Part shown: piece after piece, positions 32,892-42,751 of the stretch | How the letters are laid out: each line of letters begins with the position of its first letter | Position numbering within the stretch: position 1 is the stretch's first letter | From: Nemertoderma westbladi | Lineage: Eukaryota > Xenacoelomorpha > Nemertodermatida > Nemertodermatidae | DNA: 47,367 nt | Assembly (NCBI GenBank): GCA_032718475.1 | Contig: JAUCBJ010004835.1 | Location: 1-47,367 of the forward strand | Reading direction: 5' to 3' | Notes under the pieces: model-generated | What the model saw: only the letters and a program-made list of their open reading frames with translations | Told to the model about the DNA's origin: nothing | Databases searched by the model: none | Position numbers and translations under genes: made by a program

Positions 32892-34339
32892 ATAGACTCT
32901 CAGACACATTCAATTAAATAATCTAAAACATTAAATGTCCTCTCGCTACCATTACTTTGCTTTTAACCAGTTAAAACTCAAACTTGGCAGATATGTGCTA
33001 GCTAGACCATTAGCTGTGTATTTCTAAGGAGGCTAATCCGTCAGGAGTTATCCAGACTGCCACTAGAGGGCGAATTGTCTGAAAGTGAAAACTTTCTCCC
33101 ATTTCGTTATTTATGATTCTTTCAAGCTGAAACTTATTAGATATGTACTACAGTAGATCTTTTAGCTGTGTCGTCCAAAGGACGCTAATTCATTTGCAGT
33201 TCCCCAATCTGCCGCTAGAGGGCGAAATGTCCGAAAGTGAAATCCTTCTCCCATTTCTCTCGTTTTTCATCCGTTCAAGCTTAAATCTATCAGATTTGTA
33301 CTAATATTACTAGATAAATAGATAAATAAATAAATATAATAATTTTAAATAAAATAAATTTAAAAATATTTCTTGTAAAATAAATAGTTATTACAGTAAT
33401 AATACCATAAAATGAATATGTAAAAAATCATTTAGTAATAAATCATTTACTGTAGTAAGCACAGCAACCCGAGTAATAATTTACCGTATAATAAAAAAAA
33501 TATATAGACGATGTTTGAAAATATCAACATAATGAATATATATTAAACATATTTAACCTATACCTATAAAATTCAAATTCTCTCTCTCTCTCTCTGTGTT
33601 CGAACTCCTCCAAAACGGGCGGAGGAATTGCGCTGGAATTTGGCATGTGTGTATAACTTTAACCAGCGGTCGTTATAGGCCACTTTTCGAAAAGTTTAAT
33701 TCACGTTCGGTACCGTTTCTGGGTACCGGTACGTCAGTAGGCCTATACCGGTACCAGTACGCCAGTAGGCCTATGCCGGTAGCGGGAAATACCGGATAAC
33801 ATGCCTCAGGTATTGCCTGCTAGTTAATAATAAAAATAAAAATCTAATAAAAGGGAAGTAGCACAAGGAACACTGTACATGTGTATGATGGAACACTTCT
33901 GATTTTTGTGACCTCGGCTAAATCATCTAATGAGAATTCATCTACTATAGGACAGCAGAAGCTGAATATGGGGCCCCAGTCTGTGTGTGCACTTGAAATC
34001 CCAAACTAGCGGCTTACCTCTATTCCAAGGTAGCAATGTAGACCCATCTGGGCGCTAACCGATTCAGCTGCATAATCAGTGGCTTCAGAGTTGAAGGCAT
34101 CTCAGGAGCCATTAGCCCATGGTAAATTGTGTTGATGCTAAGGCGAGCATTTCTAACTAACTAACTATCTAACTAACTAGCTATCTAACTAACTAACGAT
34201 TATTAGATGTGAAATCTAAGTGGAGCAATGGAATAAATTTCCAAGTAGCAAGATATTGTTGATTAAATTAATATGACGAATAAGTGATATATGCATACAT
34301 ATAGTGATATATATAGTAATAGATGCATACGTTTTTCCC
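32892..34339. other. Intergenic DNA with short repeats
   Basis: No gene is seen. 32989-33285 is a diverged ~152-bp tandem duplication containing two CTCF-like words. 33300-33560 is very AT-rich. A (TC)n run lies at ~33581-33596. Around 33718-33785 a GTAGGCCTAT/ACCGGTA phrase is repeated. 34156-34200 is an AACT/ATCT simple repeat. Confidence 0.6.
33060..33071 (+). promoter_or_regulatory. CTCF-like motif CCACTAGAGGGC
   Basis: Exact match to the vertebrate-defined core CCASYAGRKGGC. A second site, CCGCTAGAGGGC at 33212-33223, lies 152 bp away in the same orientation within the duplicated segment. Binding is not shown; this word is also common in some dispersed repeats. Confidence 0.35.
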
Positions 34340-35593
34340 CAGAGTAAAATACCGTAGAGTAGATATGGTCGGACTAGGGATAAGTATAATAAGCGGAGGA
34401 TATTTAAAGGAAAAATATGTCTTAGTTAATAGAAAAGACCAGATGTTCGTGAAATATTCTTAATTATGTCGTCAATGTGTATTTTCCTAGTTTGTTATCA
34501 ACAAGGACGCCGAGAAATTTTGTATAATTTGTAAATTTGATTGAAGAGCCATTGAGTGTTCCGAGGTGGGTTGATGCGTATAGGAGAAGATTGTGTATTC
34601 TGTTTTTTTCAAATTAAGTGATAAGCGATTGTCAGTTAGCCATTCAGAAAGTTTAACTAGTTCGAGATTGGTTTGTCTGATGAGTGAAGGTAGGTGAAAA
34701 TGTGCAGAATGGAGAGTTGTATCATCAGCAAATAGTGTACTTATTAGGTTAGTTGCATTAGGTAGATCATTGATGTAGAGTAAGAATATAATGGGGCTCA
34801 GGTTAACTCCTTGAGGTACCCCACAGAATAGTGGTAGTGAAGCAGAGTGGTAGTCCCCTATTGCTACAAATTGTGATCTAGAAGAGAGGAAGCTATTTAG
34901 TACAGTAGTTGTAGGGGGATCCCACGAATCCCATAGGAATGTAGAGTAAGAATATAATGGGGCTCAGGTTAACTCCTTGAGGTACCCCACAGAATAGTGT
35001 TAGTGAAGCAGAGTGGTAGTCCCCTATTGCTACAAATTGTGATCTAGAAGAGAGGAAGCTATTTAGTACAGTAGTTGTAGGGGGATCCCACGAATCCCAT
35101 AGGAATGTAGAGTAAGAATATAATGGGGCTCAGGTTAACTCCTTGAGGTACCCCACAGAATAGTGGTAGTGAAGCAGAGTGGTAGTCCCCTATTGCTACA
35201 AATTGTGATCTAGAAGAGAGGAAGCTATTTAGTACAGTAGTTGTAGGGGGGTCCCACGAATCCCATAGGAGTAGAGTTTACGTTCTAGAATTTTATGGTC
35301 AATGGTATCGAATGTTTTTTTAGATCTATGTATATGGCACATGCGGACGATTTTTGATCCAGGAACTTGTGGATATTTTCGATAACTGATGCGTGGGAAG
35401 TGGTGGTTTTGGGGCGAAAGCCATATTGTGAGTTACATAGGATTGAGTATTTATTTAGATAAAATATTAATTGATTATTTATTATTATTTCATATATTTT
35501 GCTTAGTACAGGCAGAAGAGAGATTGGGCGGTAGTTGTTACTGTCAGTGGGGTCTCCGGATTTAAAAGGGGGTATTACTTTAGCGGTCTTAAG
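34340..35593 (-). pseudogene. CR1/jockey-like LINE reverse transcriptase relic
   Basis: Read leftward from 35593 the minus strand gives KTAKVIPPFKSGDPTDSNNY and RPISLLPVLSKIYE (finger motifs), QYGFRPKTTTSHA, motif A IDLKKTFDTIDHKIL (35278-35335), motif B PQGVNLSPIIFLLYINDLP, catalytic LFADDTTLH (34716-34740), and the thumb motif YTKFLGVLVDNKL (34495-34545). This is a different LINE clade from the RTE-like copies. An internal triplication (34775-35272) disrupts the frame. The upstream part is cut off at 35593 by the gypsy LTR. Not functional. Confidence 0.85.
34775..35272. repeat. Three tandem copies of a 166-bp piece of the LINE RT
   Basis: GTAGAGTAAGAATATAATGG starts at 34775, 34941 and 35107, giving a period of 166 bp; the copies are nearly identical. 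166 is not a multiple of three, so each extra copy shifts the reading frame. The unit covers the motif-B region. Confidence 0.92.
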
Positions 35594-35858
35594 TGTTATG
35601 GACGAAAGAATGATGCTCCATCACCGGGCTAACGTAATATAATTCATCCAATAATGTTCCCAATCATATATATAATATAAGCAAGTAAACATATATATAT
35701 CATAGGCCTACTGTATACTGGTATGGGGCCACGGCTTCTTATAGGCCGTGGTGTACTGTACTAACATACAGTCTGACAGTTCAATAAAAGGGGCGAGCCA
35801 TGCATACCAAAGTGTTGGCTGATGCGGGTTCTATTACTTATAGTATAAGGCTACGACA
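35594..35858 (-). repeat. 3' LTR of the gypsy element
   Basis: On the minus strand it runs from TGTCGTAGCC (35858) to GTCCATAACA (35594), TG...CA. The inner 81 bp match the 5' LTR remnant with a single difference (CCGGG versus CCGTG). AATAAA-type sequence is present on the plus strand only, so it is not assigned. Confidence 0.8.
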
Positions 35859-35872
35859 CCCCCCTTTCCTTT
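35859..35872 (-). other. Polypurine tract of the gypsy element
   Basis: The minus strand reads AAAGGAAAGGGGGG directly before the LTR TG. This is the expected plus-strand primer and fixes the LTR boundary. Confidence 0.8.
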
Positions 35873-35968
35873 GAGATCTCATTAAGTTTGGTGAGATCTG
35901 GTTACGTTTGTTAGATCCGGTTAAATTAATTCGATGCTTGTTGCGCCAAAGCGGACAATAGAGTTCTT

Positions 35969-36961
35969 TTAACGTGTGCTACGGCGCGGTTGTACCGTAA
36001 CCCAGTCGTCGTCAGTTTTGTCATTGGCTTCAGATGTTGTTGAGTCTGCTATCAGTGGTTTGTCGAACTCTACGTCGGTTGTCTCTTCAGGCTTCTCATG
36101 CAGAGGCCGTAGAAATCGTCGGTTTCTTCTCCAGGTATTCCCGGATGGCAGTTTAACCTGGTAGTCTCTGTGTAGACCGACACTGGTGATGGTGCCTGTG
36201 CGATCCCACCGTTTCGGCCGATTAGGATTTTGAATACGGACTTTCATCCCGATTTGAAGGGGTTTGTGATCTCGAGCGGTTGCGTTATAATGGTGCGTTG
36301 TTTGATCCAGGTCGGCTGCGTGTTTGTTGCCCAGGTTACCAGTTACTTGCAGGTTCTGGTTGTAGTTGTCTGAATGGGACGGGACTCTCGAACGAAGTGT
36401 ACGTCCAAATACAATTTCATTGGGAGATTTCCCATCCGCGCGGGGTGTATTTCTCAGCTCGAGGAGGCCGCTGAGAAATTCCTCGCAGTGAATGTCATTT
36501 CGTGGGACTTTAAGCAGGAGGTGTTTAAGAGTTTTCACTGCGGATTCTGCGTGTCCGTTTGATTGTGGATAGTGTGGGCTGCTAGGAACCCAGTTAATGC
36601 CCCACCGCTTGCAGAAGTCCCGGAAATTGGTGCTGTCGAATTGTGGCCCACCATCGGTTTTCAGCGTTGTTGGAACGCCGAGGTTGGGGAGCCATTTGCG
36701 GATGGCGCATACGACGTCGGTGGATGTTGGGTCGTGGTTCCACTGTGAAACTTCCGGGTAACCAGATAGTCGATCTGCGTAAGCTAGGTAGTGTTTGTTG
36801 CCTATAGCAAACAGGTCGGCTGATACTGATTCGAATGGTCGCTCGGGAATGTTGTCCGAAAGTAGCGTTTCTTTCTGGAGGGATGGTCGGATCTCTTGGC
36901 ATTTGTTACAATGTTTCACCGTACGGGCGTACGCTCGATTTCGTGGCTGATACCGGGCCAA
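35969..36961 (-). pseudogene. Gypsy integrase (catalytic core and C-terminal domain)
   Basis: The frame covers CNKCQEIRPS (the CC half of the HHCC zinc domain) and then the DDE core: SADLF, LKTDGGPQF and NGHAESAVKTLK supply the two Asp and the Glu. It continues through a C-terminal GPY/F-like region (MKVRIQNPNRPKRWDRTGTI) to RRNRRFLRP. The core residues are intact. The HH half (HASHQ) is in the previous frame, separated by a frameshift near 36930, where a GTACG-containing ~8-bp partial duplication is visible. The enzyme would join element DNA to the host genome. As it stands it cannot be made in one piece with the upstream protein without a frame change. Confidence 0.85.
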
Positions 36962-37383
36962 TAGACGGTTTGGCGGGCCCGTTGTTTAGTGCGGGTTGTG
37001 CCCTGGTGTGAGGCGTGTAAGCGTTGCAGGGTTTCAGCCTGGTGCTGGGTAGGGATGACGATTCTATTCCCAAATAGTACGAGGTCGTCAGCTGAAAGTG
37101 CCAGGTTATTCGATATTGAGCGAAATTTGCGGCAGTAGGGTGATGCTTGGTTTATAGTTCTGAAATCAGCCCGTACCTGATTAACTAGTTCTTGATATTC
37201 GGCGTCATTTGATGCTGCCGTTTTCAGTTCGTTTATCATTGGGTCATTTGAAAGACTGCCCGATGAGTCATTAGGTGGCGGCAGGTTACGGCAGATGGAA
37301 GCGACGGTAATTAGGTCGACACCGAGTTCCATCTCTTCGTTTGTCGGTTTGTCGACAGGGGAGCGGCTCAAACCGTCGGCAAT
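36916..37383 (-). pseudogene. Gypsy pol segment: RNase H end to integrase zinc domain
   Basis: This segment is in the same frame as the large upstream ORF, from which it is separated by one TGA (37384-37386). It starts IADGLSRSPVDKP, the conserved end of RNase H, and continues to LQRLHASHQGTTRTKQRARQ and VYWPGISHEIER, the integrase N-terminus with the HH of the zinc domain. The frame then runs out of register and stops at 36916. Confidence 0.82.
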
Positions 37384-39750
37384 TCAGTGAGCCTTGCCCT
37401 TTTGCCATTCGACGCGGAATTGGTAGCAAGATTGAAGGTCGGCTTTGATGCGCTGCAGTTTATCGTTACATACCTGATCGACACTGTAGTTATTAAAAAT
37501 GGTGACCAGGGGACGGTGATCTGTTACTACCGTAAATTCCGGTAGACCCAATAAGTAAACCCGGCACTTACTAATGGCGTATCGGATGGCAACGGCTTCT
37601 AATTCGATGGTTGCGTAACGAGTTTCAGCGTCGCTGATGAATCGGCTGCCGCATGCTACCAGATTCCAGACGTCAGATTTTGGCGTTCTAGAATTATGGA
37701 CGGTCCGTTTCACCTGGGAGTTCAGTTTTGTCAGATCGACCGTCATGCGAATTTCCCCCGGTCGATTTGGTTTGTTACATACGACTATGGGGTGGCACCA
37801 GTCAGTTGGCCGGTCGCCAACTCGTTCGATGATGCCTCGTGTTTCCATGTCGATGAGCTCCTTGTGTACTTTTTCTCGTTGCGGGAATGGAACCGGACGG
37901 GCAGAGTTTACACAGAATGGCTCGGGGTTATCCACCAGTTGAATTTTCATTGGCGGTCCCGCCATTGTTTGGAGGCGTCCGTTGGAGCTGAACACATCGT
38001 GGAACTCCTCCATTAGTTTAAGTTTGGTGTCAGCATTATTTATCCGTTGTTCTGCGTCCACGGATATTGTTGAAACCACGGGGAAGTCCTTGTTGACAAT
38101 ACCCAATCCCTTACAGGCGTCCAGGGATACGTATATGTCCCGCCCCATATCTGGGCACCAATAAACCCAGTCACTGTATGTTCGGTTACCGGTAGAAAGT
38201 TGCATATATGTTTTGCCGGTGCAATTCACAGATGTACCATTGGCTGCGGTCAGTGGGCAGTCGGCTGACCCAAGTACGTGTTTGGTTGGGATGTTCCAAT
38301 CTAAGCGGATTGTGTCACCAGCCGCTATAACTTGTGCGCCTGTATCTGCGATGCACATTTTAATCCCAGCCCACTCGCCATTACTACAAAATTCCACGGG
38401 GAGTAGTGGTTTCCGGCACCCAGTAGTAATGTCTGCCATCTGAATGGCGCCGTTAGTTTTTGTTTGTTGGTTTTCGAATTTTGTTTTAAGGCACCGTGAT
38501 CCATGGTGCCCCTTGGTTCCGCATTTGTTGCAGTCAATGTTAATTGCTTTACAGGGTTGACTGTCCGCGTGCGGGTAGCGTCCGCCACAGCTTATGCACT
38601 CGCCCCGCTGTTTAATCTGCTTTATTGCGTCGCGGATAGTACCGATTGTTGGACTACGATTCCGGTTGAAAGAGTTTGTTTTGGAACGTTGGTAGTCGCT
38701 CTTCCGACTCCGGCTCCTGCCTCGGTTCTGTTGGGCTGCAGGCCTGACTACTGCGTTGATTCGCTGTTCGCGGATGAGTTTAGTGTCGCGTGCGGCAACC
38801 TCGCGCGATCGACAGTAGTCGGGTATTTGTTCAGCGGTAAGGGGTGGCCTTTTCGCGAATATTTCTTCCCGTGTTACATCGTCAGTTATACCCCGGATGA
38901 TCAGAGTGTTGATCCAGTCATCCCTTGTCATTGTGTCCAGATCAGCATCTTGGGCGAGCTCTAGTAATCGGACATAATATTCGTCGAACGACTGACCAGG
39001 CTCCTGCCTCAGCTGTACGAGTTGGTGTCGGTCCACAACGATGTTACGTTCCAAACGGAGGTAGTCACGGATCTCATCCTGGATATCCCCCAAGGTTTTG
39101 TTCGTCTCGGCAGGAATGTTTAATCGATGGTGTATTCTGTTTAGGAACTCGGGTGAGCAGTTGCTAAAGAAAATAGCAACCTGATCTTCCCTCGATTTCC
39201 GGTCCAGATGAACGATTCTGCTGTAGTTCGTCCACTGGCGTTCCCAACGGATGTAGCGATGATAGCTAAATTCAACGTCGAGTTTATCCGGAGCCCTCGC
39301 TGTCAGTTTAGCAGCTGCACCATCGTTGTTACGTTCCGGATGGTTGCCTCCCGGGTTTAATGTTTCCTCTCCACTACGGTTTTGCAGGAATTGAAGAAGT
39401 CGCTGTTCACGATCTTCCTCGCGTTGTTCGCGTCGAAGTTCGTCTTCTAAGCGGCGTTGTTCTTCCTCCTCGCGGCGGCGTTCTCTCCGCTCCTCCTCAG
39501 CGAGTCGCCGTTCCTCGAAGTGGATGATAAGTTTGGTTAAGTTGAGTGGTTTCTCATCGTCTCCCGACTCATCCTGTTCATGGATGGCTTTCATGAGACG
39601 TTTACGGAGGGTTGCTGACGGCGTTTTCGGGTCAAACGCTATTCCTGCATGTGAGCAATGTATTTTCAGTGCGGGACGTTCTAGGCGTTCGATATCATCC
39701 GAGTTGAGGTCAAGCCAGTCCTCCTCGCGTATGTTGGATGGCGCCGCCAT
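37384..39750 (-). pseudogene. Gypsy Gag-protease-partial RT-RNase H polyprotein
   Basis: The start is taken as the ATG at 39750 (MAAPSNIREEDW), 50 nt after the LTR, although the frame is open further upstream. In order: an E/R-rich coiled coil (~77-130), Gag core (~165-330), two zinc knuckles (~384-418, the second CNKCGTKGHHGSRC), protease with IADTGAQ (~468), RT N-terminal part with GIIERVGDRPTDWCHPIVV (~635) and MTVDLTKLN. It then jumps from HNSRTPKSDVW to GSRFISDAETRYATIELEA (~703), which belongs to RNase H. The RT palm, including the YxDD motif, is missing without loss of frame. The frame ends in TGA at the RNase H border. It is a decayed, non-autonomous copy. Confidence 0.85.
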
Positions 39751-39781
39751 ATTTCGTTCGTTGTTCGAAATTCCAGCTACG

Positions 39782-39799
39782 CCGCTACACACTGCGCCA
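39782..39799 (-). other. Primer-binding-site candidate
   Basis: Directly after the LTR CA the minus strand reads TGGCGCAGTGTGTAGCGG. TGG complements the tRNA CCA end, as expected for a tRNA primer site. The tRNA identity is not determined. Confidence 0.6.
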
Positions 39800-39880
39800 T
39801 GTTATGGACGAAAGAATGATGCTCCATCACCGTGCTAACGTAATATAATTCATCCAATAATGTTCCCAATCATATATATA
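39800..39880 (-). repeat. Truncated 5' LTR of the gypsy element
   Basis: 81 bp matching the LTR-terminal part of 35594-35674. The rest of the LTR is absent. Confidence 0.85.
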
Positions 39881-40141
39881 CAGTTGGGTATTCTCAGCGA
39901 GATTTCGCTGCACGTGCAACCAAATCTCGCTGCACAAATTAAAAATATCACTAACAAATCCCTTTCAAAATTTAAAATAAAAATATGCATATGATACAAA
40001 AACTATTGCAGTACAAAAATTACACCATCAGAAAGCCTGTAAAAAACTACGTTATTTGTATGTTGGACGTTTTGTTTGCATGTTGCGTTTTCGAATAAAC
40101 ACAACAAAAACAATTTACAGCGAGATTTCGCTGCACAGTAG

Positions 40142-41579
40142 TTTTCGTAGGTAGGAATAATAGTGTAAAGGCGGCCTGGCTTTGAGGTAGCTCAACAACT
40201 GGGATGAGTGACAGGAAAGTCTATGAATTCATTTAGTTAGGCAGGCTGGTGCGGTGGCTGGGGGATGGGAGGTGCATGCACAGTAGCACAGACAGAGCAG
40301 CAGAGACACGCACAGGCCCAAGTCAGGCTAGCTAGCAACTGCCCAGTGTCCAGTAAGTAGGTATTACTAATAACCAAATATTGAATTCTTGCTAACTCGG
40401 GCTTGCCCTGTGGATAATACAATAGTTCTGTAGTTGGGTTTGTGTGCCAGAGCCACAGTGTAATTAATCTATGTAAAGGCCTCCTCCTGCCCTCCAGCTC
40501 TGTGGCCTGTGGCTGAGCCTGGGGTTTCCTTAACTTATACAGTACTGGTGACTGGTACCATAACTGTATCAGTGTATGTATACGAATGAAGGATGGGCTG
40601 GCTCCCTAAATTAATTCTTGGACATGGACTAGTTGGCCTTTGGTCTCTATTAGTGGCGGTTTATATATCTACATCAATATAATCACATATTGCCTTTCGT
40701 AGAAAGGCAATATGCCTATATTGCTTAAGTTGCTTCTTGCTTGGCTGGGCTGAATAGCAAAAAACCTCTGTAAAAATATTTTTATGCGTGTGTGCCAGAT
40801 TGATGCATAGTTGCGATGCGAATATTTGAACACAGTGATTGCAATATTAAATATTTTAGAGAAACGCTGAAATATAGTATTCTGTATCCCTTGAGATTCA
40901 TGCAGAGTGTAGACAGACTTATTGACTGTTGTATATAAACCCAGTTGACGGTAGGTACAGTACTTATCACTTATTGTTTATTGATACATAGCCAGGGCAG
41001 TCTTTGCCAGTTGCAGTTACTGCGTGGTTCTGGTGGGCGTAGTCGTTCTGATGACACAGGTACCGAAAGAGGTGCTTACACAGATCCCGACAGAGGCTAA
41101 GAGCTGCCAATACAAGTGCCGACAGAGGTGCAGACACAGATGCCGATGCCGACAAACACTTTGTGTTGAAAAGAGGGCCATTTGTGGGACAGTGTTTTTT
41201 CCCTCACTACCTTAAAATTGTGTATAGGCAGCCCTATTGTTATATTGGCAACACACAGCAGCGCAGCGAATAATAGTTTATTCATTAAATGGGCCACATT
41301 ATTATTTGAAAATTGAAATATTATTTATTACAATATAGAAATAATTATGGAAAAATAGGTTGTAATATGACACTATAAAACCCATTCGAATGTTAGTTTT
41401 GTAATTGCCATATGCAACCAATATCATACTGATTGCGAGTACAGTAGTTGTGAGGAAAAGTCACTAAATATGTATTAAACTGACAGCAAGTGGATTTATC
41501 AGTAATATTTCTAACTACCATTAATGATATTACTTCTGGAGAAAATATTTTCTTTACTATTACTGTATTTTTGCTATCT
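40142..41579. other. Non-coding interior, no gene seen
   Basis: Several short ORFs are present but none shows a recognisable domain or a credible composition. A CRHRCRCRQ-like plus-strand stretch near 41100 comes from a CCGACAGAGG/CAGATGCCGA-rich repetitive sequence and is not called as a gene. Confidence 0.5.
40687..40713. other. Perfect hairpin, 11-bp stem
   Basis: ATATTGCCTTT and its complement AAAGGCAATAT are separated by CGTAG. No T-run follows and no function is assigned. Confidence 0.5.
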
Positions 41580-41580
41580 A

Positions 41581-42036
41581 AGGCCCGCCGCACATTAGAG
41601 AAGCAAGATGCATGCATGATAAATTCTTTGAAATATACATTAAAGTAATCAAAGTAATATTAGTGTGTGTTGCCGCCAAATATTATTACACTACACCGCA
41701 ATGTGACTAGCAGTTTTACCTTTATCCCAATCGCTTTTCTAAACTTGGTGCTACACTTTCGGATGTTTCCATCAATTAGGGACTAAAGAGCAACAAATGT
41801 ACCAAGGGGCGGACATGCGATTATAATTCACAAATATCTGTGGTCGGGATCATCTCTCAGTTGATCAAACAACTTTGCCATAACGCCAGCCACAGGTCTC
41901 TTGAAAATTATTGGATGTATACAATGCTCTCGTGAAATATTTGGATGGTCAGAAACTCAATAAATAATTAACATAAAAGCTATCAATATAAAATAAAATA
42001 CGATGCATCTTGCAGCTCTAGTGTGCGGCGGGCCTT
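41581..42036. mobile_element. MITE with ~34-bp terminal inverted repeats
   Basis: The left end AGGCCCGCCGCACATTAGAG continues to AAGCAAGATGCAT; the right end is its inverted copy (ATGCATCTTGCAGCTCTAG, then TGTGCGGCGGGCCTT). The arms differ at a few positions. TA flanks both sides (41579-41580 and 42037-42038), compatible with a Tc1/mariner-type TA duplication. 456 bp, no coding capacity. Confidence 0.7.
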
Positions 42037-42473
42037 TAGAAGTATTCTAATCTAATCGCCATTATATTGTCGCTGTCCTGCTTCAGGTTTCCATACCAGA
42101 ACTATCCTTATTATCTCACTTACACCACCCCCCCCTAGCACGCGCATCCCTTTTTGCATCGCTTCTGCTAAAAGAAATTGAGCATAGTAAAAAATTATTT
42201 CTTTTTTTTTATTAAATAATATTATTTTAATAATTCAACACACATGACCTACTATAGATATGAGGCAAACAAAAATTTCATAGCTCCAGTGGTTTTCGAG
42301 TAGCACCCATTTCAGCACCTTTCGGAAGTTATAAATTACACAAAATAGGCCTACACTTCCCTTTAAACTGTTACTGTGGTATAACGATAGTATGATTTTT
42401 TTGTGTGTTGAAAATTGAAATAATTCCTTATTAATAATAATTTTGAGTTTATTAAAAACTCAGCTCGTTTGAA
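42037..42473. other. AT-rich spacer, no gene seen
   Basis: Contains a poly-C stretch near 42128 and a poly-T stretch near 42202; nothing else was recognised. Confidence 0.5.
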
Positions 42474-42751
42474 ATACTACTACTACTAGGATCGGCATGC
42501 TGCATTGCAGCTGCATTTTTAAGAATGCTGTGCCGGCTTATCGACAAAATTGCACAGCCACAACTACCTATCACCCATGACATTTGCTAGATCATCCGCA
42601 TTTTCAAGGCCAGTGTCCTTTAAGATGAGTCTCAAGAAAGTCATGGGCTGTCCACCATGCTTATTCACTCCATGAGGCTGCCAAAGTACAAGATTATGCA
42701 CTGGCTGGTCCTCACGGCGAAAGCAATGTCCTGCAAAGCGGAGGCGATTTT
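42474..42751 (-). mobile_element. RTE-like LINE 3' end, minus strand
   Basis: Reverse complement of the LINE 3' end: CTACTACTACTAGGATCGGC is the inverted (TAG)n tail, followed by the inverted 3' untranslated region and the C-terminal codons back to GGCGATTTT at 42751. It then joins foldback-element sequence. It is more diverged than the copies at 2242 and 18541. No convincing TSD. Confidence 0.8.

Larger units (their letters stand above)
35594..39880 (-). mobile_element. Ty3/gypsy LTR retrotransposon, RT core deleted, 5' LTR truncated
   Basis: Minus-strand element with a 265-bp 3' LTR (35594-35858), polypurine tract, integrase, RNase H, partial RT, protease and Gag in Ty3/gypsy order, a primer-binding-type TGG sequence, and an 81-bp remnant of the 5' LTR (39800-39880). 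The outer ~184 bp of the 5' LTR is missing; at 39881 an inverted-repeat element begins at once. No TSD can be tested for that reason. It sits in the CR1-like LINE relic on its left side. Confidence 0.88.

Noticed and set aside
37696-39838. Plus-strand ORFs of 60-150 codons opposite the gypsy polyprotein
   Set aside because: Antisense to a well-supported coding frame.
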